A DNA stretch of 55,848 bases, taken from contig CAKZXL010000241.1 of the NCBI GenBank assembly GCA_937883885.1, forward strand, positions 1-55,848, written 5' to 3'. The DNA comes from an uncultured Aquincola sp. (lineage in GTDB: Bacteria > Pseudomonadota > Gammaproteobacteria > Burkholderiales > Burkholderiaceae). Under the pieces are notes generated by a model. It had not been told where the DNA came from. It searched no databases and saw only the letters and a program-made list of their open reading frames with translations. The translations under genes were made by a program, and so were the position numbers. This document shows, one piece after another, positions 24,274-32,708 of the stretch (the first letter of the stretch is position 1; each line of letters opens with the position of its first letter).

Positions 24274-25119
24274 TCAGCGATGCGTCTCAGCCTCATGCGC
24301 ATTGCGGCCGACGAAGCCGACCAGCAGCCTGTTGACCTCGTCTGGTGTCTCGAACGCGACCCAGTGGCTCGCATCGGGGACGACCCGGCAGACGATATGC
24401 GGTGCGCAGCGGCGCAGATACCGGGCGCGTGCGGCGGTATCCGGCCGCGGCAGTGGATCGCGCGCCGGCAAGATCGCCAGAATCGGACAGGCCACCCGTC
24501 GAAGGCTGGGCCCCAATGTGTCCTGATAGCCCAGGAAACGCGACTTGAAACGCGTCATGGCGTGGTTGCGGCGCTGCATCGCCACCGTCAGCGCGTCGAT
24601 GTTGCGCGGATCGGCGATCATCATCATTTCGAGGTTGGCGCGGTGGATGGCATCCGCTTCGGCGTCGCTCGCGCCGGGCGGCACGGGCCTCAGCGGTGGG
24701 CGATGCCAGCCGTCCGGCGGGAAGCCGCCCGGCGCCAGCAGGCAGGCGGCGAACACGTGTTCGGGCAGTTGCGCCGCCAGCCATGCCGCCACCACCCCAC
24801 CCCAAGAAAAGCCGGCGACGGCAAAGCGCTGCCCCGGTGGCACCAGCCCCGCGGAAAGGGCCGCCGTCAGGCAGCAGCCGTAGCCGTCGAGGTCGGTGTC
24901 ACGCGGCACGTCGATCGACTCACCCATCCCGGGCAGGTCTGGAATCACCAGAGTGAACCGGCGCGACAGCGGCTCGATGTTGCGGACCCAATGTGTCCAC
25001 GAGCCGGTGCCACCGTGCAGCAGAAGCAGCACGGGCCCGCTGCCCACCCGCAGCGCCTTCACGCCGGCGACCGTGACGTGCTCGATCCGCAGACCGGGGT
25101 AGAACGCCTCGGGGCGCAT
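24274..25119 (-). CDS. Alpha/beta-fold hydrolase
   Basis: 281 aa from the ATG at 25119. The oxyanion strand is LLLLHGGTGSWTHW, the nucleophile elbow AGFSWGG (Ser105), the acid probably Asp221 (PARDPLPRP), and the catalytic His is in DASHWVAFETPDEVNRLL (His252). This is the layout of meta-cleavage-product hydrolases and carboxylesterases. A GTG at 25140 would overlap the thiolase stop (GTGA) and extend the N-terminus by 7 residues; neither start has a clear ribosome-binding site. Placed between a thiolase-fold enzyme and an acyl-CoA ligase, it may release a carboxylic acid that the ligase then activates. That is inference. Confidence 0.85.
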   Translation of the reverse strand: MRPEAFYPGLRIEHVTVAGVKALRVGSGPVLLLLHGGTGSWTHWVRNIEPLSRRFTLVIPDLPGMGESIDVPRDTDLDGYGCCLTAALSAGLVPPGQRFAVAGFSWGGVVAAWLAAQLPEHVFAACLLAPGGFPPDGWHRPPLRPVPPGASDAEADAIHRANLEMMMIADPRNIDALTVAMQRRNHAMTRFKSRFLGYQDTLGPSLRRVACPILAILPARDPLPRPDTAARARYLRRCAPHIVCRVVPDASHWVAFETPDEVNRLLVGFVGRNAHEAETHR

Positions 25120-25136
25120 GTCGTGCGAGTGTGAAC

Positions 25137-26297
25137 TCACAGCGTGATCTCGGTGCCGAGCACGTTGGTGATCTGGCTGGACAGCACGCCGCCGTTGCCG
25201 TGGCACAGTGCCAGCTCGGCGCCCGCCACCTGCCGCTCGCCGCCTTCGCCACGAAGCTGCCGCACCGCTTCCACCAGTGTGAACATGCCGTACATGCCAG
25301 GGTGCACGCAGGACAGGCCGCCGCCGTTGGTGTTGACCGGCAGCGAGCCGCCCGGCGCGATGGCGCCGCTGGCGACAAAGGGTCCGCCCTCCCCCTTGGC
25401 GCAGAAACCCAGGTCCTCGAGGAACAGGACGGTGTTGATCGTGAACGCGTCGTACAGCTCCACCACGTCGAAGTCGCGCGGCGACACGCCGGCCATGGCC
25501 ATCGCGCGCTGCCCCGAGTCGATGGCCGCGGTGCGCGTCAGGTCGGCCATGGCGACGATGTTCATGTGCGTGGTGGCCGCCGCTGCGCCGAGCAGGTAGA
25601 CGGGCTTCTTCGGCAGGTGGCGCGCGCGATCGGCGCGCGTCATCACGATCGCCGCGCCGCCGTCGGTGACAAGGCAGCAGTCGCGCACCGTCAGCGGGCT
25701 CGACACCATGCGCGAGGCCAGCACGTCGGCCACGGTCAGCGGGCCGCGCATGAAGGCCTCGGGATTCTTGTTGGCCCAGGCCCGGGCCGCCACCGCCACG
25801 GCCGCCAGCTGCTCGCGGGTCGTGCCGTACTCGTGCATGTGACGCGAGGCCGCGAGCGCATACGACGTCGCCGGGAAGATCGGCGCGTAGGGCGCCTCGT
25901 AGGCGAAGGGTTTGACCGACGACACCAGCTTGCCGTCGGCGGTGCGCTGGTTGCTGCCGTAGAAGATCAGCGCCGTCTCGCACAGGCCGGCGTCGAGTGC
26001 CATGGCCGCCATCTGCGTGTACGACAGAAAGGTCGAGCCGCCGGTGCGGTTGTTGTCGGTGAATTTCGGCTGGATGCCGAGCATCTCGGCGATCAGCAGC
26101 GCCGACAGCGGGTTCGAGTTGCCCGGCAGCGAACCGAAAACCGCATCGACGTGGCGCGTCGTCAGGCCGGCCTCGGCCAGCGCCTTGACGCTGGCCTCGA
26201 CGGCGATCTCCTCCGAGCTGCGGCCCGGCGCCTCGCCCAGGCCGGCGAGCGCCGCACCGACGATCGCGGCGCGGCCGCGGATGCCGTGGCCTCTCAT
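25137..26297 (-). CDS. Thiolase-fold protein of the lipid-transfer (SCP-x/Ltp) type, probable aldolase
   Basis: 386 aa. The N-terminus GHGIRGRAAIVGAALAGLG and C-terminus ELALCHGNGGVLSSQITNVLG match thiolase-like lipid-transfer proteins. The nucleophilic Cys expected near residue 88 is absent (NNRTGGSTFLS), so ordinary thiolysis is unlikely. Tyr282 (VVELYDAFTIN) and Tyr336 (VHPGMYGMFT) lie where Ltp2-type steroid side-chain aldolases carry their catalytic tyrosines, as I recall. It overlaps the upstream DUF35 gene by 4 bp (ATGA). Ltp2-type aldolases require a DUF35 partner, so a retro-aldol cleavage of a beta-hydroxy acyl-CoA is the best guess. A plain thiolase without its Cys would be dead. 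Confidence 0.85.
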   Translation of the reverse strand: MRGHGIRGRAAIVGAALAGLGEAPGRSSEEIAVEASVKALAEAGLTTRHVDAVFGSLPGNSNPLSALLIAEMLGIQPKFTDNNRTGGSTFLSYTQMAAMALDAGLCETALIFYGSNQRTADGKLVSSVKPFAYEAPYAPIFPATSYALAASRHMHEYGTTREQLAAVAVAARAWANKNPEAFMRGPLTVADVLASRMVSSPLTVRDCCLVTDGGAAIVMTRADRARHLPKKPVYLLGAAAATTHMNIVAMADLTRTAAIDSGQRAMAMAGVSPRDFDVVELYDAFTINTVLFLEDLGFCAKGEGGPFVASGAIAPGGSLPVNTNGGGLSCVHPGMYGMFTLVEAVRQLRGEGGERQVAGAELALCHGNGGVLSSQITNVLGTEITL

Positions 26298-26722
26298 CGC
26301 GCGCTCCTTGCGCCATCGGCAGCGGCGTCAGGATCGAACACCACGCAAGGCTCGCCGCCGGCCCCCTGCCCGACGCGCGCCCGCACCGCCATGCCGATGC
26401 GCACCGTGTCGGGCGGGACGCCGTCGACGCGTCCCATCATCCGAGGGCCCTCGGCGAGATCGACCAGCACGACGTTGTACGGTCCGCCCTTGTCGGCGCT
26501 GCGGTTGACGACGCTGACGGCATACACCGTGCCGCGCCCGCTCGGCGCCTGCCACTCGAGCGCGACACTGCCGCAGTGGCTGCACGCCAGTCGCGGATAG
26601 AAGACGTGCAGCCCGCACGCGGCGCAGTGCTGGATGCGGAAGTCGCCTGAGGCCAGGTGCTGGGCGAACACCGCGTCGGGGCCCGGTCCTCGGGTCCAGT
26701 CCGCGCTGGGGTCGATCGTCAT
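26294..26722 (-). CDS. DUF35 (OB-fold, zinc-ribbon) partner protein
   Basis: 142 aa. A zinc ribbon with four cysteines (Cys33, Cys36, Cys47, Cys50; HCAACG...ACSHCG) is followed by an OB-fold strand set including GRGTVYAVSVVNRS, GPYNVVLVDLAEGPRMMGRVDG and VRIGMAVRARV. DUF35 proteins dock on thiolase-fold enzymes and are needed for their folding or activity. The ATG at 26722 has GGAG about 10 nt upstream and is preferred over the longer frame. The gene overlaps the thiolase-fold gene by 4 bp and starts 58 bp after the fused ACAD stop. Confidence 0.88.
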   Translation of the reverse strand: MTIDPSADWTRGPGPDAVFAQHLASGDFRIQHCAACGLHVFYPRLACSHCGSVALEWQAPSGRGTVYAVSVVNRSADKGGPYNVVLVDLAEGPRMMGRVDGVPPDTVRIGMAVRARVGQGAGGEPCVVFDPDAAADGARSAR

Positions 26723-26780
26723 GGGGTCATGCTCCTGGGGCAGGGGATCGGGTTCGTTCGGCGCAAGCCGCGGCGGCGCT

Positions 26781-29066
26781 TCAGCCCGGCAGCTCGAGCA
26801 CTGCCTTGGCGAGGATGTTGCGCTGGATCTCGTTGCTGCCGCCGTAGATGCTCGCCGGGCGCGCCGCGAAAAACACATGTGCCGGATGCAGGGCGCCGCC
26901 AGGCAAGGCAATCGACTCGTCACCGACGCCGGCGGCGCCGGCGGTCTCGAGCATCAGGTCGGCGACGCGCTGCTGCGCCTCGGTGACCCAGATCTTCAGC
27001 ATCGACACTTCGGCGCCGAGCTCACCGCCGCGGCGCAGCACCTCGACGCAGCGCACGTACATCGCCTCGAGGTCGTCGATGTCGAGCCGCAGCTGGTCAT
27101 AGCGCGCGCGCCAGGCGGCATCGCCGTCCAGGCCCGAGGCGCGCCCCAGCTCGAGCAGGCGCCCGAGCGGCGCGCGCGCGGCGCGCGGGCTGCCGATCAT
27201 GATGCGCTCGCTGCCGAGCAGCGACTTGGCCATCGTCCAGCCCTGGTTCAACGCGCCGACGAGGTTGGACTTGGGCACGCGCACGTTGTCGAAGAAGGTT
27301 TCGCAGAACTCGGCATTCCCGCCCAGGTTGCGGATGCGCTTGACGGTGATGCCGGGCGTGCGCATATCCACCAGCAGGAAGCTGATGCCCTCCTGCTTCT
27401 TGGCCTTCGGGTCGGTGCGCACGAGCAGGAAGATCCAATCCGCCTCGTGCGCGAACGAAGTCCAGATCTTCTGGCCGTTGACGACGAACTCGCCGCCGTC
27501 GACCACGGCGGTGGTGCGCAGGCTGGCGAGGTCCGATCCCGCCGACGGCTCGGAGTAACCCTGGCACCACAGAACTTCCCCGGAGAGGATGCGCGGCAGG
27601 ATCTCGCGCTTCTGCTGCTCGGTGCTGTAGCGGATGATCAGCGGCCCCAGCATGATCACCGCCATGTTCGGCGCAATGACGATGCCGTGGCGGTCGAACT
27701 CCGACTGCAGGGCCACCTGCTCGTAGCCCGACAGGCCCATGCCGCCGTATTCCTTCGGCCAGTTCGGCGCCACCCAGCCCTTGCGGTAGAGCTTCTCGTG
27801 CCATGCACGCGTTTGCTTCAGGCTCAGGCGGGTGGGCGGGAAACGCCAATCGGACGGGAAGTTCTCGGCCAGCCAGCGCCGCAACTCGTCGCGGCGGATC
27901 GGCTGCTCGCCGCCGGCGATGATCTCGGGCGCCGACGCTTCCTGACCGTCGCCGGCCCGCTCGTTGTAGCGGCGCCGGTGCGTCGTCGCGTCGCCGAGCC
28001 ACACGGCGCCGAACATCGCGTTCTTCAGGTACAGGCCGATGTTGCACTCGTCGGTGTAGCCGATCCCGCCATGCAGCTGGATGCAGCCCTTGGTGACCTC
28101 TAGCGCCGCTGCCGAGGCGCGCGCCTTGGCCTGGCTCGCGGCGATCGCCAGGCGGTGCCCGTCGGCGTCGTGTGCGTCTGCCACGGCGGCCGACTGCAGC
28201 ACGGCCGAGCGCGTCAGTTCGATCTGGATCAGCATGTCGGCGGCGCGGTGCTGCAGCGCCTGGAAGCTGCCGATCGGTCGCCCGAACTGCTCGCGCATCG
28301 AGATATAGGCCACGCTCGTCTCGAGCGCCTTGGTCATGACACCGAGCAGCTCGGCGGACGCGGCGATGCGCGCCAGGTCGAGCGCCCGGTCGAGCACGGC
28401 CCTGGCGCGCTCGGCGCCGGCCACCACCTGCGCCGGCCCGACCTCGGCCGCCTCAAAGTGCAGCTCGCCCCAGAAGCCGCCGTCGACGCGTGGCTGCGTC
28501 GCCAGCTGCAGACCGCGCTGGTCCGCCTCGACGAGCAACAGCACCGAACCCTGCGGCGCCTGCGCCGCCACGACGAAGGCGTCGGCCCCTGCGGCGCCAG
28601 CGACGAAGCGCCGGCACCCCTCCAGCACGAGACCCGCACCGCGCGGTTCGGCGCGCAGCGTGGCGTCGTCGTCCGCGGCGAGCGCGAGCTGCGCCTCGCC
28701 GCGCGCCAGCGCCGGCAACCAGCGCTCGCGCAGTACGCTCGATTCGCCATGCAGCAGTGCCCACGCCGGCAGCAGCGCACCGGCCACGAGCGGCTCGGGC
28801 GCGAGCGCGCGTCCACACTGCTCGAGCAGCACCGCAGCCTCGGCCACACCAAGCCCGCTGCCACCGAGCGACTCGGGCAGGCACAGACCGAGCCACCCGA
28901 GGCCGGCCATGCGCTGCCAGCGCGCCCGGTCGTGCCCCGGGAACTGGCCGCGCCATTCGCGCAGCCGCTGTGCCTCGCCGTCGGCCGCGAAGAAGTCCGC
29001 TGCCGCAATGCACAGCATGCGCTGCACGTCGGTGCGCTCGTCAAGCCTCTGCGTCAGATCGATCAT
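26781..29066 (-). CDS. Fused two-domain acyl-CoA dehydrogenase
   Basis: 761 aa, about twice the normal ACAD length. The N-terminal ACAD unit (1-371) has a reduced middle domain but keeps REQFGRPIGSFQALQHRAADML and QLHGGIGYTDECNIGLYLKNA. After a linker (372-388), a second unit (389-761) has CQGYSEPSAGSDLASLRT, VNGQKIWTSFAHEADW, a helix-G Glu in LLGSERIMIG and the C-terminal YGGSNEIQRNILAK. This is the fused form of the alpha2-beta2 ACADs known from steroid degradation (FadE34-like). The start at 29066 has GAAGG 7 nt upstream. First gene of the leftward operon with DUF35, thiolase-fold protein, hydrolase and ligase. Confidence 0.92.
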   Translation of the reverse strand: MIDLTQRLDERTDVQRMLCIAAADFFAADGEAQRLREWRGQFPGHDRARWQRMAGLGWLGLCLPESLGGSGLGVAEAAVLLEQCGRALAPEPLVAGALLPAWALLHGESSVLRERWLPALARGEAQLALAADDDATLRAEPRGAGLVLEGCRRFVAGAAGADAFVVAAQAPQGSVLLLVEADQRGLQLATQPRVDGGFWGELHFEAAEVGPAQVVAGAERARAVLDRALDLARIAASAELLGVMTKALETSVAYISMREQFGRPIGSFQALQHRAADMLIQIELTRSAVLQSAAVADAHDADGHRLAIAASQAKARASAAALEVTKGCIQLHGGIGYTDECNIGLYLKNAMFGAVWLGDATTHRRRYNERAGDGQEASAPEIIAGGEQPIRRDELRRWLAENFPSDWRFPPTRLSLKQTRAWHEKLYRKGWVAPNWPKEYGGMGLSGYEQVALQSEFDRHGIVIAPNMAVIMLGPLIIRYSTEQQKREILPRILSGEVLWCQGYSEPSAGSDLASLRTTAVVDGGEFVVNGQKIWTSFAHEADWIFLLVRTDPKAKKQEGISFLLVDMRTPGITVKRIRNLGGNAEFCETFFDNVRVPKSNLVGALNQGWTMAKSLLGSERIMIGSPRAARAPLGRLLELGRASGLDGDAAWRARYDQLRLDIDDLEAMYVRCVEVLRRGGELGAEVSMLKIWVTEAQQRVADLMLETAGAAGVGDESIALPGGALHPAHVFFAARPASIYGGSNEIQRNILAKAVLELPG

Positions 29067-29196
29067 GTGCACCTTCGTCCGTGGCCAAACTGGCCGCATC
29101 GACACCGCGGGTAAAGGGCGCGCAGGGCGAACGCAGGCCTACTCCCCGCATGTTCCCCCCTGGCGCCGTGCGTCAAGCTGTGGCAATCTAGTCTAA

Positions 29197-29210
29197 CAAA
29201 CACTCGTTTG
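29197..29210. promoter_or_regulatory. Palindromic operator candidate, site 4 (between fused ACAD and SDR genes)
   Basis: CAAACACTCGTTTG has matching arms CAAAC/GTTTG around a 4-bp spacer and the same AAC-N4-GTT core (29199-29208) as the other sites. It lies 17 bp before the SDR start codon, in the 160-bp divergent spacer. Confidence 0.5.
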
Positions 29211-29226
29211 ACAAGGGAAGAGCAGC

Positions 29227-29985
29227 ATGTTCAACGGCAAAGCCCTTGAGGGGAAGGTCGCCATCGTCACCGGCGCGGGGCAGGGAATCGGCGCGGCCAT
29301 CGCACGCGCCTATGGCGCGCAGGCGGCCCAAGTCGCGGTGGTCGACTGGAACGTCGAGGCGGCCGAGCAGGTCGCACAGTCGATCCGCGCCGCCGGCGGC
29401 AAGGCCGCGGCCTTCGAGTGCGACGTCGCCGACCGCGCGGCGGTCGACGCGATGGTTGCGGCGGTGGCGACCGCCTTGGGGCCGGTTGACGTGCTCGTCA
29501 ACAACGCAGGCATCACGCGCACCGCGATGCTGCACAAGATGTCGGCCCATCAATGGCAGCAGGTGATCGACGTGCACCTCACCGGCAGCTTCAACTGCCT
29601 GCAGGCGGTGGTCGGCGGCATGATGGAACGCCAGCGCGGCTGGATCATCAACACCGTATCCACCGCCGGCATCCTGGGCACGATCGGCCAGATCAACTAC
29701 GGCTCCGCCAAGGCCGGTCTGATCGGGTTCACCAAGTCGGCGGCGCGCGAGCTGGCGCGCTACAACATCATCGTCAACTGCGTCGCCCCCGGCGCCGCCA
29801 CACCGATGACCGAGACCATCCGCACCGACGAACGGTTCAAGCAGCGCACGCTGGACCGCATCCCGCTGGGGCGCTGGGCCGAGCCGGAGGAGATCGCGCC
29901 GCTGTGGGTGTTCCTGGCCTGCGAGGGCGCGAGCTACGTCACCGGTCAGCTGATCGGCGCCGATGGCGGCATGTCGATCCACTGA
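29227..29985 (+). CDS. Short-chain dehydrogenase/reductase (probable 3-hydroxyacyl-CoA dehydrogenase)
   Basis: 252 aa classical SDR. Cofactor motif TGAGQGIG (15-22), NNAG at 92-95, catalytic Ser145 and Tyr158-x3-Lys162 (INYGSAKAG), and a C-terminal VTGQLIGADGGMSIH. The family covers FabG-like 3-oxoacyl reductases and 3-hydroxyacyl-CoA dehydrogenases. A GGGAAG ribosome site precedes the ATG at 29227, and a palindrome lies just upstream. Followed 18 bp later by an ADP-forming acyl-CoA synthetase. Acting on the product of the hydratases is a reasonable inference in this context. Confidence 0.9.
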   Translation: MFNGKALEGKVAIVTGAGQGIGAAIARAYGAQAAQVAVVDWNVEAAEQVAQSIRAAGGKAAAFECDVADRAAVDAMVAAVATALGPVDVLVNNAGITRTAMLHKMSAHQWQQVIDVHLTGSFNCLQAVVGGMMERQRGWIINTVSTAGILGTIGQINYGSAKAGLIGFTKSAARELARYNIIVNCVAPGAATPMTETIRTDERFKQRTLDRIPLGRWAEPEEIAPLWVFLACEGASYVTGQLIGADGGMSIH

Positions 29986-30003
29986 GTTCCGACGCACCAC
30001 CCG

Positions 30004-32130
30004 ATGAACTCCCCCATGGCACCTCGCGGCGCGCTCACGCCGCTGTTCGAACCGCGCGCCATCGCCGTCTACGGGGCGTCGTCCGACCCCACGAAGATCG
30101 GCGGCAGGCCGCTGAACTTCCTGAAGTCCAGCGGCTTCGATGGTCCGCTGTACCCGATCAACCCGAAGGCCGCGCAGATCCAAGGCCTGTCCTCGTTCGC
30201 CACGGTCGGCGCCGTACCGGGTCCGGTGGACCTGGCCATCGTCGCCGTGCCGGCACCGGGCGTGCTGGCCGCGCTCGAGGACTGCGCCGCCAAGGGGGTG
30301 GGCGGAGCCGTCGTGCTGAGCTCGGGTTTCGCCGAGGTGGGCGGCGCTGGCGTCGAGTGGCAGGCCCGCATCACGGCGTTGGCGCGGCGCACCGGGATGC
30401 GCGTGGTCGGCCCCAACTGCATGGGCCTGATCAACGTGCGGCGGCACCTGCTGGGCACCTTCACGCCCAGCGCCGCCGGTTTCGGCCTGATGCCCGGGCG
30501 CATCAGCCTGGTCAGTCAGAGCGGCGCCTTCGGCGGCTATTGCCTGTCGCTCATACGCCAGCGCGGCCTGGGGCTGAACCTGTGGATCACCACCGGCAAC
30601 CAGTGCGACGTCGATGTCGCCGACTGCATCGACCATTTCGCGCGCGACGAGGGCACGCAGGTGATCGCCGTCTACCTCGAGGCGGCCACCGACAAGGACC
30701 GCCTGGTGGACGCCTTGGCGCTGGCGCGCGAGCGCGGCAAGCGTGTCGTCGTCATGAAGGTCGGCCGCTCGGAGGCAGGCGCCCAGGCTGCGGCATCGCA
30801 TACCGCGTCGCTGGCCGGAGCGGACCAAGTCTACGAGGGTCTGTTCCGCCAGTATGGCGTGTGGCGGGCGCGCAGCATCGACGAGCTGTTCGACGTGGCC
30901 TACGCCTGTTCAGTGCCCGTGCCGGCACCTTTGGGCCGTCGGGTCGGCCTGCTCACCGTCTCCGGGGGCGTGGGCGCGCTGATGGCCGATGTGGCCGGCG
31001 ACTGCGCACTCGACGTGGCGCCGATGCCCGACGATGCACAGCGCCGGTTGAAAGAACTCGTGCCTTTCTGCGGCCCACGCAACCCGGTGGACATGACGGC
31101 GCAGCTCGTCAACGACCTGACGCTGTTCGGCCGCAACTTCCAGATCATGCTGGAAGAAGGCGGTTACGACGTGGTAGTCGCATTCCTGTCCAGCGTCGGT
31201 CAGGTGATGGACCTCAGCCGCTCGTTGCTAGAGCAACTGCAGGCCGTGCTCGCGCGCTTCCCGGATCGGGCCGTGGTCTTCTCGTCGTTGGCCACACCGG
31301 AGGTGCGCCAGATGTACGAGGCCGCCGGCGTGCTGTTGTTCGACGAACCCACGCGCGCGGTGCGCGCTGCCAGCGCCCTGGTGCACTTCGCCGAGCAAGC
31401 GCGCCGTGCGGCACGGCAGGATCCACCGCCCGCCCTGCCCACCGGCGCGGTGCCGCCACCGGCGCGGGCCGTCAACGAGGTGGACGCCAAGGCGATCCTG
31501 GCCAGTGCGGGCATCCCCGTGGTGGCCGAACGCGTCGCGGCGGACATTGACGCAGCCACCCGCGAGGCCGCGGCGCTGGGCTATCCGGTGGTGCTGAAGA
31601 TCGCCTCGGCGGACATCGCACACAAGAGCGAAATCGGCGGCGTCATCGTCGGCTTGCGCGACGAGTCACAGGTGCGCGATGCCTACCGCACCCTGATGCA
31701 GCGTGCCGCCGATCGCGCGCCGCTGCCGCGCGTCGATGGGGTGGTCGTTGCGCGCATGGCCGAACCCGGTGTGGAGACCATCCTCGGGGTCGTGCGCGAC
31801 CCGGTGTTCGGGCCCGTGGTGATGTTCGGGCTCGGTGGCATCTTTGTCGAAGCCTTCCAGGACGTGGCCTTCCGCGTCGCACCTTTCGGCGTGACCGAAG
31901 CGCAGGCCATGGTCGCCGAAGTCAAGGGCCGCGTGCTGCTTCGAGGGGTGCGCGGCCAGCCACCGGCCGACGAGGACGCATTGGTGCGGGCGATCGCGGC
32001 GCTCTCGGTGTACGCCGCGGCGCACGCAGAGGCGATCGAGAGCATCGACATCAACCCGCTGCTGGTGCTGCCGCGCGGACGCGGCGTGCTGGCGGTCGAT
32101 GCCCTGATCGTGTCAACCGACGCTGCCTGA
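30004..32130 (+). CDS. ADP-forming acyl-CoA synthetase (acetate-CoA ligase family), fused subunits
   Basis: 708 aa. Order: a CoA-binding Rossmann domain (LFEPRAIAVYGASSDPTKIGGRPL), two ligase-CoA domains with SLVSQSGAFGG and the phosphohistidine in AAASHTASLAGADQ (His266), then a C-terminal ATP-grasp domain from about 480 (VNEVDAKAILASAGIPVVAERV through IESIDINPLLVLPRGRG). Such enzymes reversibly couple acyl-CoA formation to ADP plus phosphate, so it could either activate an acid or conserve energy from a thioester product. It follows the SDR on the same strand and converges on the MaoC-like gene at 32137. Confidence 0.9.
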   Translation: MNSPMAPRGALTPLFEPRAIAVYGASSDPTKIGGRPLNFLKSSGFDGPLYPINPKAAQIQGLSSFATVGAVPGPVDLAIVAVPAPGVLAALEDCAAKGVGGAVVLSSGFAEVGGAGVEWQARITALARRTGMRVVGPNCMGLINVRRHLLGTFTPSAAGFGLMPGRISLVSQSGAFGGYCLSLIRQRGLGLNLWITTGNQCDVDVADCIDHFARDEGTQVIAVYLEAATDKDRLVDALALARERGKRVVVMKVGRSEAGAQAAASHTASLAGADQVYEGLFRQYGVWRARSIDELFDVAYACSVPVPAPLGRRVGLLTVSGGVGALMADVAGDCALDVAPMPDDAQRRLKELVPFCGPRNPVDMTAQLVNDLTLFGRNFQIMLEEGGYDVVVAFLSSVGQVMDLSRSLLEQLQAVLARFPDRAVVFSSLATPEVRQMYEAAGVLLFDEPTRAVRAASALVHFAEQARRAARQDPPPALPTGAVPPPARAVNEVDAKAILASAGIPVVAERVAADIDAATREAAALGYPVVLKIASADIAHKSEIGGVIVGLRDESQVRDAYRTLMQRAADRAPLPRVDGVVVARMAEPGVETILGVVRDPVFGPVVMFGLGGIFVEAFQDVAFRVAPFGVTEAQAMVAEVKGRVLLRGVRGQPPADEDALVRAIAALSVYAAAHAEAIESIDINPLLVLPRGRGVLAVDALIVSTDAA

Positions 32131-32136
32131 AGGGCG

Positions 32137-32595
32137 TCAGACGAGATCGTCGACGCGGCCGCGGCGCATCATCAGCTTCTCGCCGAACTCGAACACCTGT
32201 TCGTTTCGCTGGTTGAAGACCCGCACCCGCCCTTGCATGATCCCGCGCTTGCCGTCGGAGAGGTTCTTCTTCGCCTCCACGGTGATTTCGGCGCGCAGCG
32301 TGTCGCCCGGGCGTACTGGCACGGTGAACCTGAAGTCGTTCAGTTCGAGCGCGGCGATCGTCGCCGGCCCCAGGATCTCCTCCATCATTCCCGCCGCGAG
32401 TGCCGCCGTCAGCAAACCAGGACAAATGCGCCCGCCGAAGTCGGTGTGCTTCTTCGCGAACTCCTCGTTGATGAAGATCGGCAGCTTCAGCCCGGCGAGG
32501 GACGTGAACAGCACGATGTCGGTCTCGGTGACGGTTCGGCCGTAACTTCGGAACACGTCCCCGGGGTTGAGGTCATCGAGCGAGCGGTTGGACAT
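32137..32595 (-). CDS. MaoC-like hotdog protein
   Basis: 152 aa. FRSYGRTVTETDIVLFTSLAGL, then GGRICPGLLTAALAAGMMEEILG and FRFTVPVRPGDTLRAEITVEAKK are typical of MaoC-like domains. As in the other two MaoC genes here, the catalytic Asp/His motif of R-hydratases is missing (AGLKLPIFINEEF). The ATG at 32595 has AGGAGA upstream, so the longer frame is rejected. It is divergent from the ACAD pair at 32709, separated by 113 bp. Confidence 0.82.
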   Translation of the reverse strand: MSNRSLDDLNPGDVFRSYGRTVTETDIVLFTSLAGLKLPIFINEEFAKKHTDFGGRICPGLLTAALAAGMMEEILGPATIAALELNDFRFTVPVRPGDTLRAEITVEAKKNLSDGKRGIMQGRVRVFNQRNEQVFEFGEKLMMRRGRVDDLV

Positions 32596-32708
32596 GGCTT
32601 CTCCTGGGCATTCACGATTCGGGTTGAACCGGGTGGGCAAACTAACAGTTGGTAGAATACTCTGCCATTCTGGCTTGTGCCACCCCGCCCCGGAACCACG
32701 CCCACCCC

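Noticed and set aside
22451..24526. 691-codon open frame on the plus strand
   Set aside because: Antisense to an acetoacetyl-CoA synthetase with complete motifs; a composition artefact.
25140..26316. N-terminal half of a 680-codon minus-strand frame joined to the alpha/beta hydrolase
   Set aside because: The upstream part is the out-of-frame shadow of the thiolase-fold gene; only the last 281 codons carry hydrolase motifs.
32634..32656. CAAACTAACAGTTGG as a fifth copy of the shared operator
   Set aside because: It lies in a divergent promoter, but the half-sites are spaced 1 or 5 bp apart instead of 4, so it does not fit the motif well enough.
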